From: Dermanyssus gallinae
Taxonomy: Eukaryota > Arthropoda > Arachnida > Mesostigmata > Dermanyssidae
Direction: 5' to 3'
Length of the DNA: 64,000 nt
Assembly: GCA_003439945.1 (NCBI GenBank)
Contig: QVRM01001473.1
Coordinates: 748,001 to 812,000, forward strand
In this document: piece after piece, positions 61,011 through 64,000 of the stretch
How the letters are laid out: each line of letters begins with the position of its first letter
Position numbering within the stretch: position 1 is the first letter of the stretch
Notes under the pieces: model-generated
What the model was told of the DNA's origin: nothing
Databases searched by the model: none
The model's input: the letters and a program-made list of their open reading frames with translations, nothing else
Made by a program: the position numbers and the translations under genes

Positions 61011-62289
61011 TACAAGGTCAAACATATGGATACTTGCGGGTACGACTGTCGATCTAGGTTAGTCCAGATTGAGTGGTAGTTCTAAACGCTATAATAACGT
61101 TACCGTCCCGTCAACAACCTTTTTCAAATATTGTTGATTTGTGTTTTTTGCTCGTCAAAATTTAGAAACTGCTTCGTGAAGCCAACCAGGTTGCCGTGCT
61201 TCGTGAATACGAACGGAAAGCCGCTCAACGAAAACAGGTAAGGCAATACGAATTACGTATATATATATATATATATATATATAGCCTAACTGTAAATGGG
61301 TTACCCATTGCAGTAGCTTCACTTCATGAATCGATTCTGTTCTTAATGCAACCTTATGGGATGGACTCGTTGACGTTTCGGCAACGATGGAAACGTTCTT
61401 TAATGATTGTATTTGTTTTTATTGTTTATTTTCCGCTTTGATTAGCCAGATTTAGTATAAGGGTTCCCCAGTAGTTCATCTAGTATGAGAAGAAGGACAA
61501 CCCCGACCTTTTATCACATAGTGACTACTTGATGTGTCTTAGGTGATCACGGAACGCTGCGGACAGCCGAAGGACGTCGACGGAGTCTTCGACATTAGTA
61601 TGCATTTCCTGCTGTTTTCAAGTGACTATCTATAAAGCCAGTATATAGGTCTATATACCCAGTGAGTCTACTAAATTGTAGGACTGACACTATAAAAGTA
61701 CCGCAGAAATGAAATTAAAAAGTTAATGCTTAGTCGTTAATGCACGTCCTACTTACGCTTACACACTTGCTTGCATGGTGATGCAGTCTTTATTGATTAA
61801 TAAAAGTTCCGTTTTGGAATCATTTTAAACACGGATCACGGCCAACAAATTTAATTATTAAAAGAAACTAAAATAGTTGGCAAGTGATAGGTCGGACCGA
61901 AACCACCGCAAGTTTAGTTTACTATAAAGTGTTTCTGTCGTCATTTATCGTCTGTATGATCAAATTGTTATTCTGTGCTTCTTAGTGGAATCTTTAATGG
62001 GGAGGTTTGAGCAGATTGGACACACTGCGCAATCGTACACGGGACAAATACCACAAAATTCACTAAATATAAGACATACATACGATAGCCTTTTGATCGT
62101 ATTGATTTTTTAGAGGAACTTCAGTCGATAATGCTAGAATATCATGGACGCATCGTGAAGCTCGAGGAGGCAAAGTATGATCTCGAGTACGAGGTACGCC
62201 AGAAGGATTTTATGCTTAATGAGCTCACAATTCAAGTCAACGAGCTACGAGGAAAGTTCGTGAAGCCCGTACTCAAGAAGATTTCAAAG
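56428..62289 (+). CDS. TnI: Troponin I, five coding exons, 3' part beyond the window
   Basis: Firm exons are 60813-60938, 61166-61237, 61543-61597 and 62114-62289, each with AG/GT borders and matching phases (42, 24, 18 1/3 and 58 2/3 codons). The proposed first coding exon is 56428-56436, ATG-GAT-GAG before GTGAGT, in a good Kozak context and in phase 0 with the next exon. That gives 146 residues so far. Diagnostic stretches are [33 protein letters not shown], the helix [17 protein letters not shown] and the inhibitory, actin-binding block [15 protein letters not shown] (about 132-146). Troponin I holds the thin filament off in low calcium by binding actin and troponin C. The C-terminal mobile domain is missing because the gene continues past 64000. 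No damage is seen. The 4.4-kb first intron is full of repeats and includes a mariner remnant. No mutually exclusive exons were noticed. Confidence 0.92.
56570..57140. other. Intron 1 of troponin I, unremarkable part
   Basis: TTG-rich patches near 56630-56650. No other feature recognised. Confidence 0.3.
57145..57375 (+). mobile_element. Mariner-like transposase remnant (N-terminal HTH)
   Basis: One frame gives [20 protein letters not shown], resembling the linker before the second helix-turn-helix in mariner transposases (…D-x-x-x-x-GRP). Another gives [20 protein letters not shown], close to the (T)RELAEELGVS-x-x-T HTH pattern. Frames are broken and the catalytic DDD domain is not visible, so only an N-terminal scrap remains. 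It lies in intron 1 of troponin I. Confidence 0.45.
57380..59300. other. Intron 1 of troponin I, no further gene
   Basis: A short GAT repeat at 58803-58815 follows sequence that could be the 3' end of an unidentified LINE or SINE. Nothing firmer can be said. Confidence 0.3.
59312..59481. repeat. (TA)n with a tandemly duplicated 32-bp unit
   Basis: A 32-bp unit beginning GATGTATATATATTGATGTA occurs at 59350-59381 and again, identically as far as I can see, at 59450-59481, exactly 100 bp apart and with (TA)n between. A slipped or unequal duplication of about 100 bp is the likely origin. Confidence 0.85.
59811..60057. repeat. Two-copy tandem repeat, (TA)n-(GA)n-unique
   Basis: Unit 1 (59811-59914) and unit 2 (59915-60036) share (TA)n, then (GA)n, then about 75 bp of unique sequence (GGGAGTTGAGGGGAAGAGAA..., CTGCATAAAAAGTG). 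The unique parts differ at one base by eye; the length difference is in the TA and GA runs. Another (TA)n at 60037-60057 follows, as if a third unit were cut short. A further (TA)n lies at 60203-60231. Confidence 0.9.
60240..60812. other. End of troponin I intron 1
   Basis: No feature other than the splice acceptor CTACAG at 60807-60812. Confidence 0.5.
60975..61008. repeat. (TA)n in troponin I intron 2
   Basis: (TA)n starting 37 bp after the donor of the 60813-60938 exon. A similar tract at 61259-61282 lies just after the next exon. Confidence 0.9.
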
Positions 62290-62384
62290 TAAGTATAAAT
62301 TTCCAATATACGTTATATACAACTCAATTTATTAAAATGTCATTTAAGTGTTACAGCGAGATGTAATTAACTATCAACACTAGG

Positions 62385-63600
62385 GCTTGTGGGAAGCGCT
62401 ACCAGTCGAGCTTATCCTCGAGGCAGCCCCTCATTGTGCCCATTATTGCTGCCGCATTGCCGCGTTGAACTGCCAGCGATAGTCGCTGAAGTAGAAACTC
62501 AAGTGCTCTTTTTTCCCCTGTCGCCAGTTCAATTTGTTTGCCAATCTTCTGTAAAAGCGACCATGCCTCAGGGCCGGCCCCCCCGAGTGTCTCGAATACT
62601 AGCGGCACGAAAATGAACTCGTTGGCGAGCTGGGCATATTTATTGGTCTTTAGACGCTCAGCCTTGCGTGCTGCGGAGCCAGCGGAAGATGCACTGGCCT
62701 CCAGGTTCGACGGGGCGAGCGTGTCGGTGATAGTCGCATCCCAAACAAGCGCCTTTCCCCTTTCAAAGGGGATAAGGGTGAGGCCGTCTGGTCTCTTTCC
62801 ATCGCTTTTCAGGAGGCCGGCGGGCTCTCGGATGCACGGTATTAGAGCGGATCTGAAAGCCCTGGCTGTAATCTCATTAACCTCGCTATGACGGCTTTGG
62901 CGTCCTTCGCTTCTACTGCAGGGCAACCCGTGAGTCCCCTAGATGTCTACCTGTGTTCCACACGGACACCGGTGTTCCTCGGTTAGTCTTGTCGCCAACC
63001 TCAAGCCAATGCACAGACGAAAGCTTTCGTGATCTAGTAAAGTGCCTAGGTTTGAGGAGGGGATGGCTTGGAGCCATTTGCTAGCTCCTTTCTGGACGAC
63101 CGCACGTAGTCGGGCTTTGTCTGCCGTGGTCAGTGCGTCAGAGAGCAAGCGCTGGTACTTCATGGAGACGATGAGGTCGTCATAGGACCTCTGCAGGTGT
63201 TTGTTTGTCTCCGGGAGTAGGCCTGCGAGGTTCTTGAACTTCGTATCCGCAATTTCTTTGGTGTCCTGGAAAGCCTGCAGGGCCATGGGTGGGCTGATGT
63301 GCCGAACAGTGCTCTCTGAGGCGTGTAATGATGAAGCATGGCAGCTCGCTGCTAGGTCTGCTGTAGAACGAATCCACAGGCCTCCGAATCTAAGGGGGAG
63401 AGTAGCTTGAGCCCAGTTGTTGTCGGCCAGAGTAAGATTAAGAAGGTCACTAAGGCTGATCCTTAGGCTTTCGTCCAGGTCCCGAAGAAGATCTTGGTTT
63501 GGTCCGACGTCCGTGCTGCGGAGGATATAGACGATTCTTGCTGAGCCCAGGGACGATTTCAATAGGTGATACGCGCTGTGGGGACTGAGCGTTATATACA
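62385..63600 (-). mobile_element. RLE-type LINE, copy C, antisense in troponin I intron
   Basis: On the minus strand the frame runs from a (TA)n tract at about 63598-63618: LKSSLGSARIVYILRST, LRFGGLWIRSTADLAAS, then EEHRCPCGTQVD at 62940. After a frame break it resumes with LPCSRSEGRQSRHSEV (together a CxC...H...C zinc-finger pattern), DGKRPDGLTLIPFERGKAL, WDATITDTLAPSNL, VFETLGGAGPEAW, TGEKRALEFLLQRLSLAVQR and a TAG at 62401-62399. The CCHC finger followed by RPD and WDAT is the restriction-like endonuclease layout of R2/R4-type LINEs. The RT palm lies beyond the truncation point. It is the longest of three copies and is nearly intact for its length. The (TA)n at its 5' edge matches copies A and B. 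Confidence 0.8.
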
Positions 63601-63618
63601 TATATATATATATATATA
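63598..63618. repeat. (TA)n at the 5' edge of RLE LINE copy C
   Basis: A short TA tract (with a CATA interruption near 63600) exactly where LINE homology ends on the minus strand. Confidence 0.85.
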
Positions 63619-63840
63619 CGTCCGATGGCATGGTTGATAACCGCGTGTCTAGACCTACGACGAAGCAGCCAGGCCCTCATGGTCTCGACGCACCCTCACA
63701 GGACGATTACAAAATGGCATCAGCCTATCCAACCGCAGGTAGACTTGCGGGATGATAGTCAGGGATAGAGATGATTGAAGGAGAACGGCAGAGACGCCTC
63801 TCCCACGGCTTCGAAGTAATGCCAAAGTAATACCGAGCCT

Positions 63841-63856
63841 GGGGGGGGGGGGGGGG
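63841..63856. repeat. G-run of about 16
   Basis: A homopolymer G tract in the last troponin I intron present in the window, capable in principle of G-quadruplex formation on the plus strand. Confidence 0.9.
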
Positions 63857-63884
63857 AGGAATCCGGGTTTAGTGGGTTTGCGAT

Positions 63885-63959
63885 TCTCACACTAGTCACG
63901 CAGGCTGCTAGTGGCGCATGTGCATCATGCATTCCCGAAATATCCCAGGAAAAAAAAAA
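63885..63959 (+). mobile_element. Second copy of the 74-bp poly-A retroposon
   Basis: TCTCACACTAGTCACGCAGG and the following bases match 48806 onward with one mismatch over about 50 bp, then diverge slightly (CCCGAAATATCCCAGG against TCCGAAACCTCCGAG) before an A-run. This shows a dispersed, retroposed short family. Target duplications are not clear here. Confidence 0.75.
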
Positions 63960-64000
63960 GACCTACGACTTGCGTTTCATACAGCGGATATATCATGTTA

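Overview
This is a eukaryotic, intron-containing genome window, most likely from an arthropod and probably a chelicerate of the mite or tick type. The evidence is two spliced genes of recognisable animal families (a Rho-family GTPase that is plainly Cdc42, and an arthropod-style troponin I), tRNA-derived SINEs, many decayed non-LTR retrotransposons (one resembling, from memory, a LINE type common in tick genomes), and an extreme load of (TA)n, (CAA)n/(TTG)n and other microsatellites. The taxon assignment is inference; no rRNA or mitochondrial sequence is present to settle it.

Layout. 1-191 (-): a possible last exon of a membrane protein. 0.2-17.9 kb: mostly intergenic, with decayed LINE fragments (CR1/L2-like copy at 1.26-3.1 kb, another at 3.9-5.2 kb, 3' ends at 5.7-6.1 and 10.9 kb, a minus-strand RT at 11.6-12.7 kb). 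17.9-19.6 kb (-): complete four-exon Cdc42, 191 residues. 20.9-23.2 kb: two 5'-truncated LINE copies with a restriction-like endonuclease (RLE) C-terminus, both directly abutting (TA)n. 24.2 kb: a tRNA-Ala-derived SINE. 25.7-36 kb: a microsatellite archipelago holding a tRNA-derived SINE with a perfect 14-bp target duplication and, on the minus strand, two exon-like segments (35540-35632 with a signal peptide; 27463-27619) that may belong to one unrecognised secreted or surface protein. 36-41 kb: unidentified sequence plus a second SINE copy. 41.2-43.9 kb (-): long degenerate tick-type LINE. 44.3-46.5 kb: more LINE debris. 46.6-49.2 kb: second CR1/L2-like LINE copy with an inverted partial copy that carries a nested 74-bp retroposon. 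51.4-52.4 kb: R1-like LINE. 53.7-54.3 kb: another RT fragment. 55.4-55.6 kb: CAA/CAG microsatellite. 56428-end (+): troponin I, with a 9-nt first coding exon, four further exons, and an antisense RLE LINE in the intron after the fifth exon; the gene runs off the right end.

Only two genes are firmly identified and they share no pathway: Cdc42 (actin/polarity signalling) and troponin I (muscle thin-filament regulation). Most remaining sequence is mobile-element debris and simple repeats. The most notable pattern is that all three RLE-LINE copies begin exactly where a (TA)n tract ends, suggesting microsatellite-targeted insertion.
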